This document shows, in pieces, positions 57,001 through 64,000 of a DNA stretch of 64,000 nt. The notes under the pieces were generated by a model that saw only the letters and a program-made list of their open reading frames with translations, had not been told where the DNA came from and searched no databases. The stretch is from Trebonia sp963734665 (lineage in GTDB: Bacteria > Actinomycetota > Actinomycetes > Streptosporangiales > Streptosporangiaceae). The stretch is taken from positions 62,001 to 126,000 of the forward strand of contig CAVTIR010000002.1 of the NCBI GenBank assembly GCA_963734665.1. The letters are read 5' to 3'. How positions within the stretch are numbered: position 1 is the first letter of the stretch; each line of letters begins with the position of its first letter. The position numbers and the translations under genes were made by a program.

Positions 57001-58131
57001 ATGTCCGCACCAAATAAGAACTACGACCCGGTCGAGGTGACCGCCTTGACGGCCGAAGAGGTCGAGCGCGCCACGACGGCCGCGCTAACCGCGATATCCA
57101 GCGCGAGCACCCTGGACGAGCTCAGGGAAGCCAGGATCGCGCACGCCGGGGACAAGGCGCCGCTCTCCCTGGCCCGCGCCGAGATCGGCGCGCTGCCGCC
57201 GCAGGCCCGCGCCGACGCGGGCCGCCGGGTCGGCGCCGCGGTCGCGCGCGTCAGGGACGCCTACACGGCCCGCCAGGAGCAGCTTGAGCGCGAGCGCGAC
57301 GAGCAGGTGCTGATCACCGAGCGCGTCGACGTCACCCTGCCCTACGACCGCGCGCCGCAGGGCGCCCGCCACCCGGTCAGCATGCTCGCCGACAAGCTCT
57401 CCGACGTGTTCGTCGCGATGGGCTACGAGGTCGCCGAGGGGCCAGAGGTCGAGGCCGAGTGGTACAACTTCGACGCGCTCAACTTCCTGCCTGACCACCC
57501 GGCCCGGGAGATGCAGGACACGCTGTTCGTCGCGCCGCCGGACGACGCGCCGCCCGGCACCAGGTCCGGCCTGGTGCTGCGCACTCACACCTCGCCCGTG
57601 CAGATCAGGAGCCTGCTCACCAGGCCGCTGCCGCTCTACGTGGTGAGCCCGGGCAAGGTCTACAGGAACGAGGCGCTTGACGCCACCCACCTGCCGGTCT
57701 TCTACCAGATCGAGTGCCTGGCGGTGGACGAGGGCCTGACCATGGCCGACCTGCGCGGCGCGATCCAGGCGTTCGTCGACGCGCTGTTCGGCACCGGCCT
57801 GCGGACCCGGCTGCGGCCGGACTACTTCCCGTTCACCGAGCCGTCCGCTGACGTGTCCATGGAGTGCCACGTCTGCCGCGGCGAGTCCACCAAGCCGGGC
57901 GCCGACCCCTGCCGCGTCTGCCGGAGCCAGGGCTGGATCGAGATCGCCGGCTGCGGCATGGTCAACCCGCGCGTCCTGGTGGCCTGCGGTATCGACCCGG
58001 ACCGCTACAGCGGGTTCGCCTTCGGCCTTGGCATTGAGCGGGCGCTGATGCTCGCGCACGGCATCAACGAGATCCGTGACACCTACGACGGGGACGTGCG
58101 GTTCAGCAGGGCGTTCGGGATGGAGATCTGA
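57001..58131 (+). CDS. pheS: phenylalanine--tRNA ligase alpha subunit
   Basis: This 376-residue catalytic subunit has the N-terminal coiled coil, the aminoacylation core (PVSMLADKLSDVFVAMGYEV, FNFDALN-like YNFDALNFLPDHPAREMQ, YRNEALDATHLPVFYQIECL) and GFAFGLGIERALMLAHGINE. It pairs with PheT as a heterotetramer. GAGGAAG precedes the ATG and pheT follows after seven bases. Confidence 0.98.
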   Translation: MSAPNKNYDPVEVTALTAEEVERATTAALTAISSASTLDELREARIAHAGDKAPLSLARAEIGALPPQARADAGRRVGAAVARVRDAYTARQEQLERERDEQVLITERVDVTLPYDRAPQGARHPVSMLADKLSDVFVAMGYEVAEGPEVEAEWYNFDALNFLPDHPAREMQDTLFVAPPDDAPPGTRSGLVLRTHTSPVQIRSLLTRPLPLYVVSPGKVYRNEALDATHLPVFYQIECLAVDEGLTMADLRGAIQAFVDALFGTGLRTRLRPDYFPFTEPSADVSMECHVCRGESTKPGADPCRVCRSQGWIEIAGCGMVNPRVLVACGIDPDRYSGFAFGLGIERALMLAHGINEIRDTYDGDVRFSRAFGMEI

Positions 58132-58138
58132 ACAAGCG

Positions 58139-60904
58139 ATGCGTGTACCAATTTCCTGGCTGCGGGAGTACGCCCCCATCCCCGAGCCGTATGACGCCCT
58201 CGAGGTCGGCCGCCGCCTGACGCAGGCCGGCCTTGAGGTTGAGACCGTTGAGCAGGTCGGCCACGACGTGCACGGCGTGATCACCGCCCAGGTGATCACG
58301 ATCGAGGAGCTGACCGGGTTCAAGAAGCCGATCCGTTACTGCCGGGTCGCGGTGACCGACGCCGAGCTGGCCGCGGACCCGGAGACGCTTACCGGCGTCA
58401 TCTGCGGGGCGGTCAACTTCAAGGAAGGCGACCGGGTCGCGTTCGCCACGGTCGGCGCCGTCCTGCCCGGCGGGTTCGAGATCACCGCGGCGAAGAAGTA
58501 CGGCCGGATCTCCCAGGGCATGATCTGCGCCGTCGACGAGCTAGGCATCGGCGAGGATCACACCGGCATCCTGATCCTGCCGCCGGACACCCCGCTTGGC
58601 GTCGATTTCACGGCATACGCCAATTTGCGCGATGACGTGCTTGAGATCACCGTCACCCCCGACCGCGGCTATGCCGTGTCCATCAGGGGCGTGGCGCGCG
58701 AGCTAGCCAGCGCCTACCAGGTCCCGTACACCGACCCGGCGCTGACAATCGCGGGTGGTGCGGGCGACCCCGGCATCGAGGACGCGACGGCAGACCCGGG
58801 CGCGGTGCAGCCAAGCACGGGGCCGTGGCCTGCCGCGATCGCCGACCCGACCGCCTGCGACAGGTTCGTCCTCCGCGAGGTCCGCGGCTTCGACCCGAAG
58901 GCCGCGACGCCGCTGTGGATGCAGGTCCGGCTCGCCCGCTCCGGCATGCGCAGCGTCTCCCTGGCGGTCGACGTGACCAACTACCTCATGCTCGAGCTCG
59001 GCCAGCCGCTGCACGCCTTCGACCGCGCCAAGCTGCGCGGGCCGATCGTCGTCAGGCGCGCGCGGCCCGGCGAGACGCTGATCACGCTCGACCACGTGAC
59101 GCGCTCGCTGAACGAGTCCGACATCCTCATCACCGACGACCGCGGCCCGATCTCAATGGCGGGCACGATGGGCGGCCTGGCGACCGAGATCGACGACGAC
59201 TCCACCGACATCGTCATCGAGGGCGCGCACTTCAGCGACACCGGGACCGCGAAGATGTCCCGCCGTCACCGCCTGCACTCCGAGGCGTCCTACCGCTTCG
59301 AGCGCGGCACCGACCGGGAGCTCCCGCTGCCCGCCACCGCCCGCGCCGCCGCCCTGCTCGCCAGCCTCGGCGGCGCGACGATCGTGCCCGGCGCCACGCA
59401 CGCGCAGGTGCCGGTCACGCCGGTGACGATCCAGCTAGCGGCGGACTACCCGGACCGCGTCGCCGGCATCGTCTACGGCATGGACACCGTCGTCTCCCGC
59501 CTCGAGGAGGTGGGCTGCGAGGTACGCTCCATCCCGGCGGCCCACCCCCCGACGATCGCGCCCTGGCGCGCCGGGACGCCCGGGCACGCAACGGGTCAGG
59601 AGCCCGGCTACGAGCCCGGCAAGCACGACCACCAGCACATGACCCTGCTTGTCACGCCGCCGTCCTGGCGTCCCGACCTCACCGACGCGGCCGACCTGGC
59701 CGAGGAGGTCATCCGCCTCGAAGGCTACGGCAACGTCCCGGTCAGGCAGCCCCGTGCCACGGCCGGCCAGGGCCTGACCGAGCGGCAGAGGTCGCTGCGG
59801 GCGGTCGCCCGCACGCTGGGCGCCGCAGGCTTCGTCGAGGTGCACTCCGACCCGTTCGCCCAGGCGACGGAGGCGGACAGCCTCATGCTCGCTGAGGAAG
59901 ACCCCCGCCGCCCCGCGGTCAAGGTCGTGAACCCGCTGAGCGAGGACCAGCCGCAGCTCCGCACGACCCTCCTGCCCGGCCTGTTCCGCACCCTGGTGCG
60001 GAACATCGGCCGGGGCTTCCCGGACACCGCCCTGTTCGAGACCGGCCTGGTGTTCCTGCCGCGCCCAGGCGCATCGTGGGTCGCCCCGATCCTCGCTACC
60101 GACCGGGGACCGACCGAGGCGGAGCTCGCGACCCTCCAGGCCGCGCTGCCCGACCAGCCGCCGAGGGTGGCCGGGGTCCTCGCTGGCAGCCGCGAGCTGC
60201 CCGGCTGGTGGGGACCTGGACGCCCCGAGACCTGGGCCGACGCGATCGAGGCGGCGCGCTCGGTCGGCGCCGTGGACCACCTGTCCTTCGAGGTGCGGGC
60301 GGCCGCCGAGGCCCCCTGGCACCCCGGCCGGTGCGCCGCCCTGTACGTGCGGGCGGCGGCCAGTGCTAGCCAGAACAGTGTCGGGCAGGACAGTGCCAGC
60401 CAGGACGGTGTCGGCCAGCACAGTGTCGGCCAGAACAGTGTTAGCCCGCACGTGGACGGCCAGGCGCACGCGTGGCTGGCCGGCTACGCGGGCGAACTGC
60501 ACCCGCGGGTGATCGCCGCGTACGGGCTGCCGCCCCGGACGAGCGCGTTCGAGCTCGACCTCGGGGTCCTCGCAGCCGCTGCCGCGGCGGCCGACCCGGT
60601 GCGCGGCCCGGCGCTGCCCACGTACCCTCTCGCCACGCAGGACGTGGCGCTCGTCGTGCCGGACGAGGTGCCGGCCGCCGACGTGGTGGCCGCGCTCAGG
60701 GCGGGCGCGGGCGAGCTCCTGGAGGACGTGCGGCTGTTCGATGTCTACACCGGCACCCAGCTCGGCGCGGGCCGCAAGTCCCTCGCCTACACACTGCGGC
60801 TGCGCGCGCCCGACCGGACCCTCACCGCCGCCGAGGCGACGGCCGCCCGCGACGCCGCAGTGGCCGAGGCCGCCCGACGCACGGGCGCGGTCCTGCGCAG
60901 TTGA
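58139..60904 (+). CDS. pheT: phenylalanine--tRNA ligase beta subunit, enlarged
   Basis: This 921-residue subunit starts MRVPISWLREYAPIPEPYDA at 58139, seven bases after pheS. It has the EMAP/OB tRNA-binding domain, the B3/B4 editing domain (RFVLREVRGFDPKAATPLW), B5, and the C-terminal anticodon domain. Actinobacterial relatives are mostly near 830-850 residues; the extra length comes from two insertions: a Gly/His-rich loop at 59533-59642 and a stretch of 15-bp tandem repeats at 60362-60466. Both keep frame and lie in surface-loop positions. Confidence 0.97.
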   Translation: MRVPISWLREYAPIPEPYDALEVGRRLTQAGLEVETVEQVGHDVHGVITAQVITIEELTGFKKPIRYCRVAVTDAELAADPETLTGVICGAVNFKEGDRVAFATVGAVLPGGFEITAAKKYGRISQGMICAVDELGIGEDHTGILILPPDTPLGVDFTAYANLRDDVLEITVTPDRGYAVSIRGVARELASAYQVPYTDPALTIAGGAGDPGIEDATADPGAVQPSTGPWPAAIADPTACDRFVLREVRGFDPKAATPLWMQVRLARSGMRSVSLAVDVTNYLMLELGQPLHAFDRAKLRGPIVVRRARPGETLITLDHVTRSLNESDILITDDRGPISMAGTMGGLATEIDDDSTDIVIEGAHFSDTGTAKMSRRHRLHSEASYRFERGTDRELPLPATARAAALLASLGGATIVPGATHAQVPVTPVTIQLAADYPDRVAGIVYGMDTVVSRLEEVGCEVRSIPAAHPPTIAPWRAGTPGHATGQEPGYEPGKHDHQHMTLLVTPPSWRPDLTDAADLAEEVIRLEGYGNVPVRQPRATAGQGLTERQRSLRAVARTLGAAGFVEVHSDPFAQATEADSLMLAEEDPRRPAVKVVNPLSEDQPQLRTTLLPGLFRTLVRNIGRGFPDTALFETGLVFLPRPGASWVAPILATDRGPTEAELATLQAALPDQPPRVAGVLAGSRELPGWWGPGRPETWADAIEAARSVGAVDHLSFEVRAAAEAPWHPGRCAALYVRAAASASQNSVGQDSASQDGVGQHSVGQNSVSPHVDGQAHAWLAGYAGELHPRVIAAYGLPPRTSAFELDLGVLAAAAAAADPVRGPALPTYPLATQDVALVVPDEVPAADVVAALRAGAGELLEDVRLFDVYTGTQLGAGRKSLAYTLRLRAPDRTLTAAEATAARDAAVAEAARRTGAVLRS
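60362..60466 (+). repeat. 15-bp tandem repeat inside pheT
   Basis: Six full units and a seventh degenerate one are seen, each starting agtg/ggtg and encoding the five-residue pattern S-x-[SG]-Q-[NDH] (SASQN, SVGQD, SASQD, GVGQH, SVGQN, SVSPH). The frame is kept. Confidence 0.88.
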
Positions 60905-60966
60905 TTTTGCGGGGGCTGTCTCCCCGCGGGGGACGACCCCCCGGGCGGCCCGCGACGCGAGACAGG

Positions 60967-61014
60967 GATAGTGGATCGCTGTGCATGCGATAGCGCTTAC
61001 AGCGATCCACTATC
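60967..61014. terminator. strong hairpin after pheT
   Basis: Perfect 16-base arms gatagtggatcgctgt (60967-60982) and acagcgatccactatc (60999-61014) with a 16-base loop, 63 bases after the pheT stop. Confidence 0.7.
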
Positions 61015-61334
61015 TTCGTGCCCGCCCTGGGAAGCCGTGCCGACGTCCGGCGGGGCGGGGGAAATGTCTCTTTCGCCCAGTGCCGGGGCCGGAGGTCAGC
61101 CAGGAGGGCTGCCCATTCAACGACTGTAAGTGCGCCCGCACGATTGAGGCTCTTCCCGCCCGGCGCTGGGGCCCCGAGTGCAGAGCCCAGCCTTGCGCTG
61201 TGGTCCCCGACCCACTCCTAGCGCCTCCCCTGGCGTCACTCTTGGCGACGCGGGGCGTCGGCGCGCGGCCGGGCGAGCGGCGGCGCCGCAGCGCCTATGG
61301 ACTTATGTCAGAAATTTACGATTCACGGCAGTAG

Positions 61335-61481
61335 GCAGGCGGTCCAAAGACCCGGACCGCCTGCGCTGTGCTGCCTGCTGGATCACCTGTGGTTGCTGCG
61401 GGAAGGCACCGTACAACCTGCGGTGCCTAGGGCCAGCCAGTCGTTCCATGCCGTCCTCCTTTCGGCAGGACGGGACTTTTT
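61335..61481 (+). ncRNA. candidate structured RNA with intrinsic terminator
   Basis: Three hairpins follow each other: gcaggcggtcc/ggaccgcctgc (61335-61345, 61354-61364), aggcaccg/cggtgcct (61404-61411, 61421-61428) and ccgtcct/aggacgg (61451-61457, 61467-61473). The last is followed by gactttttg, a good intrinsic terminator. No gene is nearby on this strand, so a small RNA or the end of a leader transcript is plausible. Confidence 0.45.
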
Positions 61482-61727
61482 GCGACCTTCTATCACATTC
61501 ATCAACATATAACGCCACTGGACAACATTTTTGGGACTGCGGCCAGTGTCGTGGGGCGTGCCCGCAGTCACGGCGCCCGGGAGCGGGAATAGAGAAAGGT
61601 AACATTTCGGTTACAGATTGCGAAGGTCGTGGTCCATCAGGGTGACTGCAAACGCTTGCAGCGCAGGCGTTTCATCCCTTACACCCGTGATTGCGGCAAG
61701 AGTGCGCTGTCGGTCGGTAGCCGTGTT

Positions 61728-61758
61728 TTGACTGTACGCACGTGAAATCTGTGACAAT
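61728..61758 (+). promoter_or_regulatory. sigma-70-like promoter upstream of the GGDEF gene
   Basis: ttgact (61728-61733) and gacaat (61753-61758), spacer 19, or tgacaa with spacer 18, lie about 85 bases before the start codon. Match to consensus is good but unsupported by other data. Confidence 0.4.
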
Positions 61759-61843
61759 GTGGGGTTAGCATCGCACGTTGCGCTATCCGGCATGGTCAGC
61801 ATGGATAGCGGTGGGAAGCGCCGTGCAAGCCAGGGAGGGTCAG

Positions 61844-63283
61844 ATGGATCACGGGCGTCGCGCCGTGTCTAGGCACGGAATGCCTCGCGTCCGAGAGTGG
61901 GCCGTCTGGTCGCTGCCCCGCCCGCTGCTCGCGCTGTGGTCCATCGTGACGTGCGGATACCTGGCATGGATCGCCGCCCGCGCGGCGGACTTCCGCTTCC
62001 GGCTCTCGGACATGATCCTGTTCGCCGCGCTGGTCGCCTGCGGTGCCTTCTCGGTCGAGATGGCCCGCAGGAGCAGGGCCAGCGAGCCGGCCGGCGTGGT
62101 GAAGGACGTGTACGCGGTCTGGGAGCTCCCGATCGTGTTCCTGCTGCCGGGCCTGTACGCGCTGATCGTCCCGGCCATCAGGCTCACGCTGACCCAGTGG
62201 CGGGTCAGGCGGGCGCCCGTCTACAAGCGGGTCTACACCGTGGCGGCGATCGGCATCGCCTACGGCTGCGCGCGCCTGGTCTACATGAGCGCGGTGCCTG
62301 CCGGGTACGACCCGAGGACCTATCTGATAAGACACACCGCCCTGTGGCTGCTGGCCGCGGGGGCGGCCGCGGTCACCATGTGGGCGGTCAACCAGGGGCT
62401 GATCCTGGCCGCCTTCAAGCTGGAGAACCCGTCGGCCAGCGTCAGGGACCAGCTGTTCTCCAAGGAGACGCTGCACAACGACGCGACCGAGCTCTGCGCC
62501 GCCCTGCTCGTCGCCGTCGGCATGACGATCAGCGAATTCACGCTGATCATCGCGCTTCCGCTCACGACGCTCCTGCAGCGGTCCTTCCGGCACGCGCAAC
62601 TGCTCAACGAGGCGCGGGCCGACTCGAAGACGGGCCTGCTCAACGCGGCGACCTGGGAGCGCGAGGCGGCCGCGGAAGTCGCCCGTGCCGTCCGCACCTT
62701 CTCGCCCCTCGCCGTGGCCCTGCTCGACCTGGACCGGTTCAAGCAGATCAACGACACCTACGGCCACCTCGTGGGCGACGAGGTGCTCCGCAAGATCGCG
62801 GGCGCGATGACCAGCGTGCTGCGGGAGTACGACCTGGCCGGCCGGTTCGGCGGTGAGGAGTTCGTGATGCTGCTGCCGCAGACCCGCGCCCCTGACGCGT
62901 TCCGCATTGCCGAGCGCGTCCGCGCGCACATCGCGCGGCTGCCGATCGTCACGCCAGTCGGCGAGCCGGTCACGGTCACGGTCTCGATCGGGGTGGCGGC
63001 CCTGGACGCCGGGTCAAGCAGGGAGCTGACGGAGCTGCTGGCCGCGGCGGACGCCGCGCTGTACCGGGCGAAGGCGTCGGGCAGGGACCAGGTGCAGATG
63101 ATCAGCACCAGCCGGGGACTGAGCGCGGTCCGGCCAGGCGATGACCCAGGGGCGGGCGCCGCCGGGTTCTGGCAGGGCGTCCAGCGCCAGGCCGCCGCCC
63201 CCGTGCTTCAGCTGCCCGTAGACGCGGAGGCGGGCGACGACGCGGACGACAGCACCGCGAGCACCTCGGCGTTCGCGGTGTGA
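61844..63283 (+). CDS. membrane diguanylate cyclase (GGDEF)
   Basis: This 479-residue enzyme makes cyclic di-GMP from GTP. Seven or so hydrophobic helices (about residues 20-245) form a membrane sensor, followed by a GGDEF domain starting DSKTGLLNAATWEREA with the active-site GGEEF at about 336-340. The inhibitory site RxxD (REYD, 327-330) lies exactly five residues upstream, so product inhibition is likely. LDLDRFKQINDTYGHLVGDE and SIGVAALD complete the pattern. I chose the ATG at 61844 behind GGGAGGG, not the longer frame from 61778. In actinomycetes c-di-GMP controls development. The 3' end overlaps the convergent lipoprotein gene. Confidence 0.94.
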   Translation: MDHGRRAVSRHGMPRVREWAVWSLPRPLLALWSIVTCGYLAWIAARAADFRFRLSDMILFAALVACGAFSVEMARRSRASEPAGVVKDVYAVWELPIVFLLPGLYALIVPAIRLTLTQWRVRRAPVYKRVYTVAAIGIAYGCARLVYMSAVPAGYDPRTYLIRHTALWLLAAGAAAVTMWAVNQGLILAAFKLENPSASVRDQLFSKETLHNDATELCAALLVAVGMTISEFTLIIALPLTTLLQRSFRHAQLLNEARADSKTGLLNAATWEREAAAEVARAVRTFSPLAVALLDLDRFKQINDTYGHLVGDEVLRKIAGAMTSVLREYDLAGRFGGEEFVMLLPQTRAPDAFRIAERVRAHIARLPIVTPVGEPVTVTVSIGVAALDAGSSRELTELLAAADAALYRAKASGRDQVQMISTSRGLSAVRPGDDPGAGAAGFWQGVQRQAAAPVLQLPVDAEAGDDADDSTASTSAFAV

Positions 63284-63672
63284 CACTCCGACGCGTCCCT
63301 GGTCCGCAGCACCTGCGGCGTCGGGTACGACTCGCAGGTCCACCCGTCTACCGCTACCGGCGCTCTGCCGCCGTTGCCCCTGAGCACGTCGGCCGCGTAC
63401 CCCTGTTCGACGCGGAGCGCGGCAGCGCAGTTCACGGGCCCCTCGGCCACGTCGATCGTGACCGGCACGTTCACCCCGGTCCGTGTATTCCCGCACGACG
63501 TGCCAACAGCCCCGGCAGAGGCAGCGGACGGGGCAGCGGACGAGCATCCAGTGACCCCGAGCGCGGCAGCCCCGATGAGAAGCGCGGCAGCCCCGATAGG
63601 GATAGGGACCGTGGCCAGCCAGCGCCTCGGCGTCCCGCGCGGAGGCCTCTCGCCCGCCGTCAAGTGCCGCAC
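63208..63672 (-). CDS. putative lipoprotein of unknown function
   Basis: This roughly 154-residue protein has basic residues, a hydrophobic stretch (IPIGAAALLIGAAALGVTGC) and a lipobox-like GVTGC, then an exported domain with four more cysteines (SCGN, NCAA, TCES, ECHT). The domain is not one I recognise. The GTG at 63670-63672 with GGAG upstream fits a lipoprotein signal better than the upstream extension to 63765. Its last 76 bases overlap the convergent GGDEF gene. Confidence 0.6.
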   Translation of the reverse strand: MRHLTAGERPPRGTPRRWLATVPIPIGAAALLIGAAALGVTGCSSAAPSAASAGAVGTSCGNTRTGVNVPVTIDVAEGPVNCAAALRVEQGYAADVLRGNGGRAPVAVDGWTCESYPTPQVLRTRDASECHTANAEVLAVLSSASSPASASTGS

Positions 63673-63845
63673 CTCGCTCCATCTCGCCAGCGTCGTATCC
63701 CACCCTAGTGCGGGGGGCCACCCACCCCCGTCCAAGCTGCCTGGATGTGCCCTCGCTGTCGCCATAGCGACACCAACGGCACATCCAAGCAGGTGAATCG
63801 GCTGCGACGTGAAACACGCCGCCGTTCGGCACGATGGTTATCGTC

Positions 63846-63873
63846 TTGCATATTCATGCAATGAGATGCATAC
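63846..63873. promoter_or_regulatory. ArgR-type operator (ARG box) upstream of argC
   Basis: The perfect dyad ttgcat-attc-atgcaa (63846-63861) overlaps a second dyad atgca-atgag-atgcat reaching 63871. Paired TGCAT half-sites with AT-rich centres match ARG boxes before actinobacterial argC, where ArgR represses with arginine. Confidence 0.75.
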
Positions 63874-63899
63874 TCTCTCAGGGAGAAGGAGGCACCAAC

Positions 63900-64000
63900 A
63901 TGGGCATACGGGTCGCTGTCGCGGGCGCCAGCGGCTACGCGGGCGGGGAGCTCCTCCGCCTGCTCGCCGGGCATCCCGACCTGGAGATCGCGGCGGTGTC
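63900..64000 (+). CDS. argC: N-acetyl-gamma-glutamyl-phosphate reductase, 5' end only
   Basis: The 33 visible codons read GIRVAVAGASGYAGGELLRL then LAGHPDLEIAAV, the NADP-binding start of ArgC, which makes N-acetylglutamate semialdehyde in arginine synthesis. The ATG at 63900 has AAGGAGG seven bases upstream. The gene runs off the window. Confidence 0.93.
   Translation, partial: MGIRVAVAGASGYAGGELLRLLAGHPDLEIAAV

Larger units (their letters stand above)
60905..61843. other. 939-bp non-coding gap between pheT and the GGDEF gene
   Basis: It holds, in order: a G/C-run stretch, the pheT hairpin, about 300 bases with no coding signal, a cluster of three hairpins ending in a T-run (61335-61481), about 240 bases of lower GC, a promoter-like pair and the short dyad cgctatcc/ggatagcg (61781-61788, 61803-61810) before the GGDEF start. 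Open frames here lack family similarity. Confidence 0.55.

Noticed and set aside
58076..58138. PheT start at 58076
   Set aside because: It would overlap the pheS 3' end by 56 bases with non-family sequence; MRVPISWLREYAP at 58139 is the standard start.
61649..61664. LacI-type operator ctgcaaacgcttgcag
   Set aside because: The dyad is imperfect, far from any promoter element, and no LacI-family gene is in the window.

Overview
The window looks like chromosome from a high-GC actinomycete (Actinomycetota). Coding is dense with strong G/C at third codon positions, GTG and TTG starts are common, and start/stop overlaps (ATGA, GTGA) are frequent. Recognisable actinobacterial genes include a two-domain geosmin synthase, DUF948/DUF6167-type proteins beside alaS, an FHA-FHA-ABC fusion exporter and DrrAB-type exporters. 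I cannot name the genus from the sequence alone.

Layout. (1) 0.2-4.1 kb: an ABC-2 exporter diverging from a NarL-type histidine kinase/response regulator pair; both regulator genes carry a frameshift. (2) 4.2-9.45 kb: a small accessory patch with a RHH/MazF toxin-antitoxin pair, an SDR oxidoreductase, a 1030-residue NACHT NTPase (candidate NLR-like defence protein with a degenerate FGE-like region and Ala/Asp-rich C-terminal repeats) and a 68-residue stump of another ATPase gene. (3) 9.46-24.2 kb: conserved housekeeping block DUF349, cyclophilin, metallo-hydrolase, hisS, aspS, rarA, DUF948, DUF6167, alaS, ruvX, mltG, aroE. (4) 24.4-51.4 kb: accessory region with a PIMT-like methyltransferase, a secreted phosphoesterase, a complete IS66-type transposon, DUF3800, a PaiB-like protein, an ATP-grasp/transglutaminase pair, an FHA-ABC exporter, a MarR-DrrAB efflux operon, geosmin synthase, MarR/YceI, ABC-F, a SAM methyltransferase, a RelE/Phd toxin-antitoxin pair, ArsR/MFS and an amino-acid permease. 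(5) 51.5-64 kb: conserved block GNAT, infC-rpmI-rplT, SpoU/TrmH methyltransferase, PAS histidine kinase, pheS-pheT, then a long non-coding gap, a GGDEF cyclase, a lipoprotein and the start of argC behind an ArgR-like operator.

The most striking single structure is the transposon at 27960-30419. It has 15-bp perfect terminal inverted repeats, an 8-bp target duplication on both sides and an IS66 TnpC-like transposase. Between its ends it also carries a gene of the archaeal-type IMP cyclohydrolase (PurO) family, an unexpected cargo. The second candidate system is the NACHT protein.

The window is also rich in small structured DNA: a 118-bp palindromic element present twice (once inside the 3' end of rarA), a 67-bp two-hairpin element present twice, a 71-bp palindrome inserted in frame in a metallo-hydrolase gene, in-frame minisatellites in mltG and pheT, and several operator-like palindromes in front of regulator genes. 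infC has no canonical start codon and must begin at an ATC, behind a leader with a terminator-like hairpin. Three coding regions (histidine kinase, response regulator, start of mltG) show apparent single-base shifts, so sequencing error and real decay must be separated before interpretation.
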